A stretch of DNA of 64,000 nucleotides from positions 38,446 to 102,445 of the forward strand of contig CACJWK010000006.1 in the NCBI GenBank assembly GCA_902597095.1, given 5' to 3'. Shown here piece by piece: positions 35,064-44,470 of the stretch. Numbering within the stretch: position 1 is the first letter of the stretch; every line of letters starts with the position of its first letter. Made by a program: the position numbers and the translations under genes. The notes below the pieces were generated by a model. That model was not told the DNA's origin. It saw only the letters and a list, made by a program, of their open reading frames with translations, and did no database searches. The DNA is from an uncultured Pseudohongiella sp. (lineage in GTDB: Bacteria > Pseudomonadota > Gammaproteobacteria > Pseudomonadales > Pseudohongiellaceae).

Positions 35064-35468
35064 TTATTCACCCTCCCCGAACAGTTTTTTAAGCTCAGCC
35101 AGCGCCCGATCCGCTTCCGTCTGAGCCGTCAGGCTGGAATCCACGTCGTCGGCCGGGAGGTCTTCTCCGAACATTTCAGCCAGTGCCGCCCGGGCTTTTT
35201 GGGCGGCGGCAGTGTCCTGGGGTTTGTAGGCTTTCGTGTGCACCGTGAAGAAGTCGCAAAAGTTCGCCTTATCTTTATCGAGGGTGAAATCGGCCTTGTC
35301 TTCGCGGCAGGCGTCCGCCGCCGTGGGGTCATAATGCCGGCAGCCAAGGCATGCGTGTAGGTCAGCGCGGCACTTGCTGCATTCTTCATATCTGGAAAAT
35401 GGCAGTAGCAGATTTTTCAGTTCTGCGCCGCATTTCCAGCATTGCATGTCGACACTGCGGCTAGCCAT
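35064..35468 (-). CDS. Small zinc-ribbon-like protein
   Basis: About 134 residues. The N-terminal half has three cysteine pairs: CWKCG, CSKC and CLGCRHYDP, then CREDK and a later Cys (FCDFF), which look like zinc sites. The C-terminal half is acidic/helical (ALAEMFGEDLPADDVD, DRALAELKKLFGEG). I recognise it as a conserved hypothetical family, no function. ATG at 35468 overlaps the end of the nitroreductase gene by 8 bases; the next ATG (MQCWKCG) is an alternative start. Confidence 0.7.
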   Translation of the reverse strand: MASRSVDMQCWKCGAELKNLLLPFSRYEECSKCRADLHACLGCRHYDPTAADACREDKADFTLDKDKANFCDFFTVHTKAYKPQDTAAAQKARAALAEMFGEDLPADDVDSSLTAQTEADRALAELKKLFGEGE

Positions 35469-36027
35469 CCTGACCCCATTCGCTAACAAGGTCAGAGTAG
35501 CTGGTGTCCGGCCGCGGCTTCTCCGGACCGGTTTTGTTACCAAGGTAGAGGAACCCGACGATTTTCTCACTTTCTTCCAGCCCTAGCCCGCGCATGACAA
35601 CGCTTTGGTATGCAGGCGAGCCAGTTCTCCACATCACGCCCAGATCCAGAGCGAAGGCGGCATTAATCATATTTTGGGTCGCTGCCGCCGCTGACAGAGT
35701 CTGCTCGAATTCCGGGACTTTCGGATGTTGTTTCGGGCTAGCAACAGTCACGACGATGAGCGGCGCGCGGAGCGGCTTGGCCGCGAGCTTGTCAGCCTGA
35801 GCGGCGCTGATCTCTGGGTGTTCCTGCCTGGCTGCGGCAACCAACAGATCGCCCAACCGACTGCGGGCCTGTCCTCGGATGATCAGAAAGCGCCAGGGCC
35901 GGAGCAGACCGTGATCGGCTGCCCTGACTGCTGACCTGAACAGATGGTCTAATTGATCCGAGGTCGGTTCGGGATCTATAAGTCGCGGTGATGACGTACG
36001 GTACTGTAGAGCCTCTAGCGCATTCAC
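35461..36027 (-). CDS. Nitroreductase-family oxidoreductase (YdjA-like)
   Basis: About 188 residues, one of the short FMN nitroreductase subfamilies (YdjA). Features: the FMN-binding RTSSPRLIDPEP start, RPWRFLIIRG, PLIVVTVAS, and AAAATQNMINAAFALDLGVMWRTG. GTG 36027 has a GGAG seven bases upstream and starts at the family N-terminus; a longer frame exists. Start of a three-gene - strand unit with the zinc-ribbon and acyltransferase genes. Confidence 0.88.
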   Translation of the reverse strand: MNALEALQYRTSSPRLIDPEPTSDQLDHLFRSAVRAADHGLLRPWRFLIIRGQARSRLGDLLVAAARQEHPEISAAQADKLAAKPLRAPLIVVTVASPKQHPKVPEFEQTLSAAAATQNMINAAFALDLGVMWRTGSPAYQSVVMRGLGLEESEKIVGFLYLGNKTGPEKPRPDTSYSDLVSEWGQDG

Positions 36028-36314
36028 GTGGTTTCTCCGGTGGGGCAGTCTGCTGAGACGGGTCGGGCTGGTTCTGGCCAAGAGGATATAGGAAAGCGAC
36101 AGAGAGAGGAAACAAGGCGCTGATCGGGGTTTCCAACTCTGCGAAATGTAAAGGAAATGGGTCGCTCGCCGTCATGCGGCTGACATACAAACGATGGTAT
36201 ACTCTCCGGCTTTGCCGCCGATAAGATGCGTGTCGGCGACCGTTTCGCCGGATAAACAGCAGCGTAGTCCCAATCCGTCGGCGCGATGCCCCTAATCCGC
36301 AGCAGGTTCGCAGT

Positions 36315-37931
36315 ATGAATTCAAAAGTTGACGTCATCGCAGTAAGCTCCGAACGGTTGCCGTATCCGCAGGATCGGTCACGGTATTTCGGCTCTGTTAA
36401 GAAGGAGACGCTTCGACTGGTATTCTCCTTCTACTCACCGGATGGCAACGAAATCGCCATGCCGATTGCGAGTATGTCAGCCTACCTGAAGCAGGAGTTC
36501 CCCTGGGTGGAGGTGCTTCTCGAACCGGTATTAATACTCAGGGATGCTGAGCAATACTCTCCGGAAAATTACGCGAAAACCATTAAAGCACTGGACGCGG
36601 ATCTGATGGCGTTCTCCATCATGAGCCCCCACTGGTATCCGATGGAGCCTTATTTCGAGGAGATCAAGAAGCTGATGCCGGACCTGCCGATCTGCATTGG
36701 TGGTTACCAGGCCATGCTGTCGCAGGAACAGACGATTGCAAACCCGAACGTTGACTACATCTGTGTCGGTGACGGTGAGTACGCGATCGGTAGCATTGTG
36801 CAGCATCTGCGGGGGCTCAAAGACGGCCCCGCGGACGGTATGTGGGAAAAACTGGTGGATGGCGAAATCTATCAGACGGAAGCGCATCAGATCGGCGATC
36901 TCAAGGCGCTGCCTTTTCCGGATTACGATGTATTTTCCAAAGAAGACGGGTTCAAGGATGTGAATTCTTCCATTTTTGGTCCTAAGGGGAAACTGGTGTT
37001 GCCGGTTATGACCGGTCGTGGCTGCCCCTATCGCTGCACGTACTGCTGCAATACGCCAATTCTGGAAGGGTGGCGCTCTAAGAAAGAATTTCTGCGCAAG
37101 TATGAGCCGGAGGCCATGGTGTCAGAGCTCGAGCGTCTGCGCGATGAATACGATGTCGGCTATTTCGAATTCTGGGATGAGCTGTTTTTGTCGAATTTGA
37201 AATTCGTCAGGGCGTTCCTCGAAATTTACAAAGAGCGCATCGGTCTTCCGTTTTCTATCAACTCCCGCGTGGAGGTGATGAACGAGGAGTTTTGCCAGAC
37301 TGCTGCCGAGGCCGGGTGTCACACGATCTGGTTTGGTATCGAGAGCGGTGATGAAGAGTATCGGGCCAACATGCTCGGTCGGAAAATGAAAAATCAGCAA
37401 ATCATCGATGCGGCGGACAACTGTAAGAAAGCCGGCATCAACAGGCTGACCTTTAACATCGTCGGTGCCCCGCTTGAAACGGCTGCCAACATGCGCGAAA
37501 CCCTCAAGCTCAACCAGCGCATCGCGCCAGAGCATTTTTTCTTTTTTCCGTACATTCCGCTGCGCGGGACGCCCCTGTATAACATTGCCAAAAAAGAAGG
37601 GTTGTTGCTGGAAACCAAAAAGAATCTGCACTACCTTTCAGCGGCAAACGACAGGCAGTTCACGCTTAACATGAAAGAGTGCCCTGAACTCCTCACCGCC
37701 GATGAGTACAACGAAATCTGTATGGAAATGTTAGCGTTTCAGGAAAAGAATAATCGCCTGACATACTCCGACTCCGAAGGCGAACAGGGTGAAGTGAGCG
37801 TTGAGGACAAGAGTTTCTCTCTCGTTGAAGAGAACTCGGTGTCCGAAGAAGAGCCTCTGCCGGTGGACATGCCGCCGGCGACCCAGTCGGAGGGTTTTGT
37901 CAAAACCGTTATCAACTTTTTTGGCAGATAG
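36315..37931 (+). CDS. B12-binding-domain radical SAM protein
   Basis: 538 residues. The N-terminal half has a cobalamin-binding-like Rossmann domain (DLMAFSIMSPHWYPMEPYFEEIKKLMPDLPICIGGY, about 95-130). The radical SAM domain has the cluster motif GCPYRCTYC (near 235-243) and GIESGDEEYRANMLGRKM. The C-terminal tail is acidic and low-complexity. Relatives methylate unactivated carbons or modify lipids/cofactors; the substrate is not identifiable here. It stands alone. Confidence 0.88.
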   Translation: MNSKVDVIAVSSERLPYPQDRSRYFGSVKKETLRLVFSFYSPDGNEIAMPIASMSAYLKQEFPWVEVLLEPVLILRDAEQYSPENYAKTIKALDADLMAFSIMSPHWYPMEPYFEEIKKLMPDLPICIGGYQAMLSQEQTIANPNVDYICVGDGEYAIGSIVQHLRGLKDGPADGMWEKLVDGEIYQTEAHQIGDLKALPFPDYDVFSKEDGFKDVNSSIFGPKGKLVLPVMTGRGCPYRCTYCCNTPILEGWRSKKEFLRKYEPEAMVSELERLRDEYDVGYFEFWDELFLSNLKFVRAFLEIYKERIGLPFSINSRVEVMNEEFCQTAAEAGCHTIWFGIESGDEEYRANMLGRKMKNQQIIDAADNCKKAGINRLTFNIVGAPLETAANMRETLKLNQRIAPEHFFFFPYIPLRGTPLYNIAKKEGLLLETKKNLHYLSAANDRQFTLNMKECPELLTADEYNEICMEMLAFQEKNNRLTYSDSEGEQGEVSVEDKSFSLVEENSVSEEEPLPVDMPPATQSEGFVKTVINFFGR

Positions 37932-37932
37932 T

Positions 37933-39309
37933 TCAGGTCGGAGAGCCGGCGCCCTGTAGCCGCTGCTCTGACGCGAGAACCCGATTGAAAGTCTGCCATG
38001 AGATAGCGGCCATCATCAAATTGCCGATGACCGCTCCCGCAAAGAACCCCTCCAATCCGAAGTATCGGCTGCCGGCCCAGGCTAAGGGCACATAGAAGAC
38101 AAAGAACCGCGCCACACTGAGATACAGCGCAGAGGCGGGTTTATGCAGGGCATTAAGACTTGAATTGGTCAGAATGATGATGCCTTGCAGGCCGTATCCG
38201 AGCGGCAGAATCCACAAAAAAAGAGTGATGGCTCCGATTAACTCGTTATCCTGAGAAAAAACAGAAGCAAGCAGTGGCGCGGTGAAGGCCAAAAGCAGGT
38301 AGATCCCCAGCTGCCACAAGCAGATGAAGCGGGTCGCCAGATCGTACGCTTCCCTGACCCTGTCCAGGCGCCTGGCGCCGTAATTCTGACTGATGAGCGG
38401 CGGCAGCGATGAAGACATGGCCAAAACCAGCAGGGTTGCCATGGGTTCAAGACGCGCGCCAACGCCGTAGGCGGCTACTGCATTGCCACCGAAGCCTGCC
38501 GCGATTGCTGTCATGACGCCACTTGCCAGTGGCGTCATCATGTTGGCACCGGCAGCAGGAATACCGATTCGGAGCATATCGCGGCCAGATAGCCGGAAGG
38601 CCTCCAGAGAGGGCAAGCTGGCGGAAACCAGCTCCCGCTGGATGACGAGAAGGTGCATCAGGTAAACGAAGCCAACCGACCATGCAATCACCGTCGCCCA
38701 GGCTGCGCCGGCGATACCCAGTTCAGGAAATGGGCCCAGTCCAAATATCAGAAAGGGATCAAGCACGGCATTCAGTAGCCCGGCAGCCGCCATCAGTATG
38801 CTGGGGGTTTTGGTGTCTCCGCAGGCCCGCAAGACACTGTTGCCGGACATTATGCAGACAACGAGGACGCTGCCGGGGAACCAGATGTTCATGTAAGCGC
38901 TGATTGCACTGAACAGCGCCGGATCGGCACCCATGAGTCCGAAAATGGGCTCCATGAACCACCACAGGCAGGTAGCAAGTACGGCAGCCAGCCCGAAAGA
39001 GAGGTAATTGATTACTGTGGCCGCCTGTTTTGCAGCTTCAATCGCTGAACTGCCGAGGCACTTGCCGACAACCGCGGCGGCGCCGATCCCCAGACCGATC
39101 GCCAGACTGGTCACCGTAAATGTGACCGGAAAGGTAAAGCTGATTGCGGTGAGTGAGTCAGTGCCGAGGAAGCTGATGAACCAGGTGTCGACCAGGCTGA
39201 AGGTAAACAGCATGAACATGCCGACGATCATGGGCAGCGTCATCCGGATAAGGGACTGCCGAATAGAACCTTCGACCAGATTGTTGCGGCTGTCGGAATT
39301 CTGCTTCAT
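37933..39309 (-). CDS. MATE-family efflux transporter
   Basis: About 458 residues with 12 transmembrane segments. MATE pattern: LIRMTLPMIVGMFMLFTFSLVDTWFISFLGTDSLTA, then the second half with AAGANMMTPLASGVMTAIAAGFG. It exchanges H+ or Na+ for cationic drugs or metabolites. ATG 39309 is chosen; an upstream frame would add 22 unrelated residues. It converges with the radical SAM gene, with a single base between. Confidence 0.92.
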   Translation of the reverse strand: MKQNSDSRNNLVEGSIRQSLIRMTLPMIVGMFMLFTFSLVDTWFISFLGTDSLTAISFTFPVTFTVTSLAIGLGIGAAAVVGKCLGSSAIEAAKQAATVINYLSFGLAAVLATCLWWFMEPIFGLMGADPALFSAISAYMNIWFPGSVLVVCIMSGNSVLRACGDTKTPSILMAAAGLLNAVLDPFLIFGLGPFPELGIAGAAWATVIAWSVGFVYLMHLLVIQRELVSASLPSLEAFRLSGRDMLRIGIPAAGANMMTPLASGVMTAIAAGFGGNAVAAYGVGARLEPMATLLVLAMSSSLPPLISQNYGARRLDRVREAYDLATRFICLWQLGIYLLLAFTAPLLASVFSQDNELIGAITLFLWILPLGYGLQGIIILTNSSLNALHKPASALYLSVARFFVFYVPLAWAGSRYFGLEGFFAGAVIGNLMMAAISWQTFNRVLASEQRLQGAGSPT

Positions 39310-39464
39310 TAAATAGCGCGCATTTTCTTGAGGTGGCAGATCTCGGATGATCTGATCCTGCTGACAAGCATACACGGATTTGCTGCCGTGCAGGCGACTG
39401 ATATGCCGCTTTGCCGAGAGTCTGCCGGGTTGCGGTCGCGTTTTGGTTCAGGGGTGCAGCGCGA

Positions 39465-40241
39465 TCAGGTAAATTGGCTGCGCAGTTTCACCAGCTGCTT
39501 CAGCATTTTTGGATTCGCGAACAGCAATTCATCGTCTGTACCCGGCGAAGGTCTGCCGGTATGTGTGCCAGCGAGTCCTCCGGCTTCCTGGAGAACGAGC
39601 AGGGCCGCTTGCAGTCCCGGTCCGGAAGAGGCTCTGCCCCAGCCACCACTGTAGCGGCCTGCAGCGACCTGCAGCATGTCGAGGGTGGTATCCCCCAGCG
39701 ACCGGAATTGCCCTTCTTTGCCGATTAATTCTCGAATCAGAGCAGTGAGCAGGGCAGCATCGAGATCCGCGGGGTTTACGCCGATCAGCGCGTTCTTCAA
39801 TTCATCTCCGGTCCGGACACGTAGTCGTCTGGCGTTCAATTGAGCGCCGCTGCCCCTGCTCGCGGTGAATTCTTCCTGAAGGACAGGGAAAAGTACCGTG
39901 GCATGGTTTATCTTATTGTTAATCTCGATGGCCATTGCAACCCCGAACGCCGGGAAACCGTATAACAAGTTGTCCATGCCGATGGCTGGATCCAGATGCC
40001 AGGTTGGTTCTCCGGGCTTGCCGGGGTGCTCTCCGGAGATGCGGGAGTTGACGTGGTGATTCGGGTATGCAGCGCGGATGTGGTAGAGCAACGATTTGTC
40101 TGCGTCAACCTCCACTGAGGTGACTTGCTGATCTGCTTCAGTTTCGACCACGCGGATGCGATCCAAGCGCTCGCTTTGCTGCGCAAGTACACCCGCTGCG
40201 TCGCGACCTGCGCGGAGGGCAATGTTTACGAGTGGATGCAT
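39465..40241 (-). CDS. suhB: SuhB homologue with degenerate inositol monophosphatase site
   Basis: 258 residues, start MHPLVNIALRAGRDAAG as in E. coli SuhB, and next to trmJ as usual. The metal ligands are mostly lost: E67 is Arg (NSRISGE), DPLDGT reads DPAIGM so D84 stays but D87 is Ile, and the C-terminal PWD motif reads GPG, so D212 is missing. The fold (GSGAQLNARRL, LLVLQEAGG) is intact. E. coli SuhB has a role in rRNA transcription antitermination that does not need phosphatase activity; this copy may keep only that role. Inference. Confidence 0.88.
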   Translation of the reverse strand: MHPLVNIALRAGRDAAGVLAQQSERLDRIRVVETEADQQVTSVEVDADKSLLYHIRAAYPNHHVNSRISGEHPGKPGEPTWHLDPAIGMDNLLYGFPAFGVAMAIEINNKINHATVLFPVLQEEFTASRGSGAQLNARRLRVRTGDELKNALIGVNPADLDAALLTALIRELIGKEGQFRSLGDTTLDMLQVAAGRYSGGWGRASSGPGLQAALLVLQEAGGLAGTHTGRPSPGTDDELLFANPKMLKQLVKLRSQFT

Positions 40242-40374
40242 GGAAATTCCTGCTGTCGCGTTCTTGAGTTAAGGCCAAGACCCCGTGAGGCGCGGGATGA
40301 TAGCAGGTTATCGATTCGCGGTGTTAATCCCCGTTGCTGCTATACTTTGGCCTCTTTGTAGACACTGAAGCCTC

Positions 40375-41124
40375 ATGAATACACTCCCTCACATCAAAAT
40401 TGTTCTGGTCAATACCTCACATCCCGGCAATATCGGCGGAACGGCGCGCGCGATGAAGAACATGGGTTTAAGCCGCCTGGCTCTGGTTAATCCGGTGGAG
40501 TTTCCCAGTGGCGTCGCGGTGGGCAGAGCTGCATCCGCGCTTGATGTACTGGAGCAGGCAGAGGTGGTGAATACTTTGGGCGAGGCGATTGCCGATTGCG
40601 CGTTGGTGATCGGCAGTAGTGCCAGGTCCAGAAGTCTGCCGTGGCCTATGCTGACACCGGAGCAAAGCGCGGCGAAACTCGTTAAGGAGAGTCGGTCTGC
40701 ACAGGTGGCGCTGGTGTTTGGCAGAGAAGACTCCGGGCTCAATAACGAGGAGCTACAGCTTTGCCATTTTCATGTACAGATCCCTGCGAGCCCCGAATAC
40801 AGCTCCCTGAATCTGGCAGCCGCGGTGATGGTGCTCTGCTATGAAATCAGAAGAGCGGTGCTCAGGGATGATGAGGCTGACGATAAGGCAGAGGACGAGT
40901 ACTGGGATCAGGAGAGAGCCACGGTCGAGCAGGTGGAATATTTCTATGAACACCTTGAGCGGGTGCTGGTAGAGATAGACTTTCATGATCCGGACAACCC
41001 GCGCCAGCTCATGCAGCGGATGCGCAGACTGTTCGGCAGGGTCCGGATTGATGCGATGGAAATGAATATTCTTCGCGGAGTTCTCACTAATATTGAGCAC
41101 AAGATAAAAGGCCGGCGGGACTGA
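40375..41124 (+). CDS. trmJ: tRNA (Cm/Um32) ribose methyltransferase TrmJ
   Basis: 249 residues, SPOUT-class enzyme. The N-terminal VLVNTSHPGNIGGTARAMKNMG, ALVFGREDSGLNNEEL and the knot motif IPASPEYSSLNLAAAVMVLCYE are typical. It methylates position 32 of some tRNAs. The suhB<>trmJ pair is conserved; no isc operon follows here. Confidence 0.95.
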   Translation: MNTLPHIKIVLVNTSHPGNIGGTARAMKNMGLSRLALVNPVEFPSGVAVGRAASALDVLEQAEVVNTLGEAIADCALVIGSSARSRSLPWPMLTPEQSAAKLVKESRSAQVALVFGREDSGLNNEELQLCHFHVQIPASPEYSSLNLAAAVMVLCYEIRRAVLRDDEADDKAEDEYWDQERATVEQVEYFYEHLERVLVEIDFHDPDNPRQLMQRMRRLFGRVRIDAMEMNILRGVLTNIEHKIKGRRD

Positions 41125-41260
41125 ATAGCCCGCTGAGAAGCGCCTCGGGGTTACGCCCGGCAATGAGTCATTCATGAAACAGGCCAAAGGCCAAGAGGTC
41201 CGAAGCTGCAGCTCAGGAATAGGCAGCGTTGCGGGCGATTTGTTGCGCTGATGACGCCCG

Positions 41261-43381
41261 CTAGCGGCGACGGCGGGCCGGTGCCTTCGCTCTGGGTTTC
41301 TTAGCCGGCGGAATAAGACTGTTTTTTCCTGTGCCGATCAATTCTTCTCTTCCGAGCCGTTTAAGTGATTCTCGTAACAGCGGCCAGTTTTTCTCATCGT
41401 GATAACGCAGGTAGGCTTTTTGTAGCCGCCGCTGCTCAATGTCTTTGCTGACGCTGAGTTTTTCGCCCTTGTAGCGAAGTTTCTGCAGTGGGTTTCTCTC
41501 CGAGTAGTACATGGCAGTAGCGAGCGCCATGGGAGAAGGATAGAAAGTCTGAACCTGGTCCGGCTTGAAATTATGGTTCTTCAGCCACAGGCTCAAGTTC
41601 AGCATGTCCTCTTCATCGCACCCCGGGTGGGCGGCGATGAAATAGGGAATCAGGTATTGCTTCTTGCCGGCCTTTTTTGAATAGAGGTCAAACAGGCGCT
41701 TGAATTCATCGTAGGCAGAAATGCCCGGTTTCATCATCTTCGAGAGTGTTTTGTCCTCGCTGTGCTCTGGCGCGATCTTGAGATAGCCGCCCACATGATG
41801 AGTCACCAGTTCCTGAATATATTCCGGATCTCTAAGCGCAAGGTCATATCGCAGACCTGAAGCAATCGCGATACGCTTCACGCCATCAATCGCCCGAGCT
41901 TTTCGGTAGAGTTGAGTGGTCGGGCTGTGATCCGTATTGAGATGCTTGCAGATGTTCGGATAAACACATGACAGCCTCTTGCAGCTTCTCTGGATCGCAA
42001 GGGACTTGCAGTTGAGCTTGTACATGTTCGCGGTGGGGCCGCCGAGGTCAGAAATCGTCCCCGTAAAGCCCGGTACCTGGTCTCTGATTTTCTCGATCTC
42101 CCTGAGGATACTGTCTTCTGAACGACTCTGAATGATTCTGCCTTCGTGTTCAGTAATTGAGCAGAAAGTACAGCCGCCAAAGCAACCTCGCATGATATTC
42201 ACGGAGGTTTTGATCATGTCGTAAGCTGGAATTCTTGCGTCGCCGTAACTCGGATGGGGGCGCCGCTGAAACGGCAAGTCAAACACCCAGTCCATCTCCT
42301 CAGTTTCCAGCGGAATGGGAGGAGGGTTGACCCAGATATCCTTGGTTCCATGTTTTTGCACCAGGGGTCGGGCATTGTATGGATTAGCTTCCTGATGAAG
42401 CACTCTGGATGCATGAGCATAGAGTACAGGGTCATTTGTCACTTTATTGAATGAAGGCAGTCTGATGTAGCTGGTGGACTTGTCGAATTCAGTCTGGCGC
42501 TGCAGAGGTAGAGGAATAATCTTGACGAGTGCTGCCTCTTCGCGATCGCTTTGCGTCCTGTGCTCGTCGTTCAGTTCCTGCTTGCTGTGCTGGTACTCGT
42601 AGGGGTTGGGTAGTTTGTCGATCTTAGCCGGCCAGTCGATTCGCGTTGAATCTATCTCGGTCCATCCTTCAGGTGGACGGTCGCAGACCCTTGCAGTGCC
42701 GCGCACGTCCCAGCAATCCTCGATTGATTTTCCAGCGGCCAACTCTGTTGCCAGATCGACAAGTGCTCTCTCTGCATTGCCATACAGTAGGATGTCAGCA
42801 TTGGAGTCAATGAGGATCGAGCGCCGGACCTTGTCGCTCCAGTAGTCGTACTGCGCAATGCGTCGGAGGCTTGCTTCGATGCCGCCGATGACGATGGGCG
42901 TCTCATAATAGGCCTCGCGGCACCTCTGGCTGTAAACGATCACCGAGCGATCTGGCCTTTTGCCGGCCTCCGCATTGGGGGTATAGGCGTCATCACTGCG
43001 GATTCTGAGTTCTGCGGTATAGCGGTTGATCAGTGAATCCATGTTGCCACCGGTGACGCCGAAGAAAAAATTCGGTTTGCCCAGTTGTTTGAAAGGCTCG
43101 GCTGTATCCCACTCAGGTTGGGCGATGATGCCGACCCGGAAGCCCTGGGCTTCCAGCAGACGTCCGACGACTGCCATCCCGAAGCTGGGGTGATCAACGT
43201 AAGCGTCTGCGGTGACAATGATGATGTCGCAGCTGTCCCAGCCCAGTTCATCCATCTCATTTTTGGACATGGGAAGGAATGGCGCCGGGCCAAAACACTC
43301 TGCCCAGTATTTCGGGTAGTTGAAGATGGCCTGGGGTTCCGCCTCGTAGCGGCGTGGAGCCAGCGGGTTGGTGTGTGACAT
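41261..43381 (-). CDS. YgiQ-family radical SAM protein
   Basis: 706 residues, the size of the family. It starts with the YgiQ N-terminal domain ([25 protein letters not shown]). The radical SAM cluster motif is [20 protein letters not shown]. The C-terminal tail is short and basic ([11 protein letters not shown]). Function in vivo is not established. Confidence 0.93.
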   Translation of the reverse strand: MSHTNPLAPRRYEAEPQAIFNYPKYWAECFGPAPFLPMSKNEMDELGWDSCDIIIVTADAYVDHPSFGMAVVGRLLEAQGFRVGIIAQPEWDTAEPFKQLGKPNFFFGVTGGNMDSLINRYTAELRIRSDDAYTPNAEAGKRPDRSVIVYSQRCREAYYETPIVIGGIEASLRRIAQYDYWSDKVRRSILIDSNADILLYGNAERALVDLATELAAGKSIEDCWDVRGTARVCDRPPEGWTEIDSTRIDWPAKIDKLPNPYEYQHSKQELNDEHRTQSDREEAALVKIIPLPLQRQTEFDKSTSYIRLPSFNKVTNDPVLYAHASRVLHQEANPYNARPLVQKHGTKDIWVNPPPIPLETEEMDWVFDLPFQRRPHPSYGDARIPAYDMIKTSVNIMRGCFGGCTFCSITEHEGRIIQSRSEDSILREIEKIRDQVPGFTGTISDLGGPTANMYKLNCKSLAIQRSCKRLSCVYPNICKHLNTDHSPTTQLYRKARAIDGVKRIAIASGLRYDLALRDPEYIQELVTHHVGGYLKIAPEHSEDKTLSKMMKPGISAYDEFKRLFDLYSKKAGKKQYLIPYFIAAHPGCDEEDMLNLSLWLKNHNFKPDQVQTFYPSPMALATAMYYSERNPLQKLRYKGEKLSVSKDIEQRRLQKAYLRYHDEKNWPLLRESLKRLGREELIGTGKNSLIPPAKKPRAKAPARRRR

Positions 43382-43576
43382 AGAGGACTTCCTTTGGCCG
43401 GCAGTATAACAGACCTGTGTCGCTGTTCTGAATCCTGCCCGGCGGCTGACTGTGGCTCCCAGCCTAGCAGGCGCCTGATACGTATCCGAGGCTACGATCG
43501 CCGTCTCGACATCCGATTTTCTGAGCGGTGCAAGGTTCTCCGCAGAGCAGAGCGCCAGTGTTCAGACAACTGCCTG

Positions 43577-44215
43577 TCAGTCGGTGATAGCGGATACTTT
43601 ATAGGCGCAGCGGCGCGCACCGTCCAGCAGATAATCCGTTCGTTCAACAGTGGCCCGGCCGGCAAGCAGTGTTGTTAAGAGGCGTAGTTCGCTGTGGCAA
43701 TAGTGCTGGCTGGATTGTGCGGCATTGTAAATAGGGCAGTGGTTCTGGATAAACAGCCAGCCGTTCGGTATCAAGCGAACCTCGGCCATGAAGCCCTCCT
43801 CTGAGCGAAGTTCGGCCAGCATGCTGAGTTGGGAGGCTAGGTCACTATCTGTCTGTTCCAGTGCTTTTTGATACCGGTTCAGATCAGCATTCTGATTGCC
43901 GCGGATGATTTCCTGCAAAGCCTCGTCACCAAACTGATCGCGGATGCGGGTGATCAATGTCACGCAGGCTTCGGCGTGGGAATCCGGAAATTGCCGGTGG
44001 CCCGTGTCAGTCAGCTGCCAGTAATGCGCTGGACGGCCCCTGGTCTGGTGATTCTCGCCTGTTGTGGTCACCAGGCCCCGCGTTGCAAGTTCGTTGAGAT
44101 GCTGGCGGACACCCATGGTGGTGATATCCAGCTGCTTGGAGAGTATCTTGACTGACTGAGGCCCCCGCGTTTTTAAGCGCTGTAGCAGGATCTGCTGGGT
44201 TTTCGGATGGGGCAT
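43577..44215 (-). CDS. SufR-like winged-helix regulator with C-terminal cysteines
   Basis: About 212 residues. The N-terminal winged helix reads LKTRGPQSVKILSKQLDITTMGVRQHLNELATRGLV. The C-terminal domain has cysteines at NHCPIY, HYCHSEL and ARRCAYKVS, the pattern by which SufR-type regulators bind a 4Fe-4S cluster. It likely senses Fe-S or redox state. It diverges from putP, with AT-rich repeats between. ATG 44215 is preferred to TTG 44254. Confidence 0.8.
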   Translation of the reverse strand: MPHPKTQQILLQRLKTRGPQSVKILSKQLDITTMGVRQHLNELATRGLVTTTGENHQTRGRPAHYWQLTDTGHRQFPDSHAEACVTLITRIRDQFGDEALQEIIRGNQNADLNRYQKALEQTDSDLASQLSMLAELRSEEGFMAEVRLIPNGWLFIQNHCPIYNAAQSSQHYCHSELRLLTTLLAGRATVERTDYLLDGARRCAYKVSAITD

Positions 44216-44260
44216 GGGGGCTGCTCGTGTGTTTAATGACTTAGTGATCGGCAAGAATAG

Positions 44261-44320
44261 TAATAAATTTACTTTGTTATCGATAATCGATCATATTACA
44301 AATATAAAAATTTACTAAAT
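44261..44320. promoter_or_regulatory. AT-rich repeat region between the SufR-like gene and putP
   Basis: AAATTTACT occurs at 44265-44273 and again at 44308-44316. TAGTAA/TTTACTA gives inverted-repeat character, and ATCGAT recurs at about 44279-44290. It may be the operator of the divergent regulator. Confidence 0.4.
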
Positions 44321-44470
44321 AGGTTGGCGATCCATGTCAGCTAAAAATCCGGTGCGTTCTTTGGGTATACGGGTGAAGTGTCACCGAACCTACGGGTACT
44401 TGGTCCCGCAGGACAGGGAAATTACAGTAAACTAGTTGCCACTGATCAAGCCTACCTAACGAGCCTGTGC

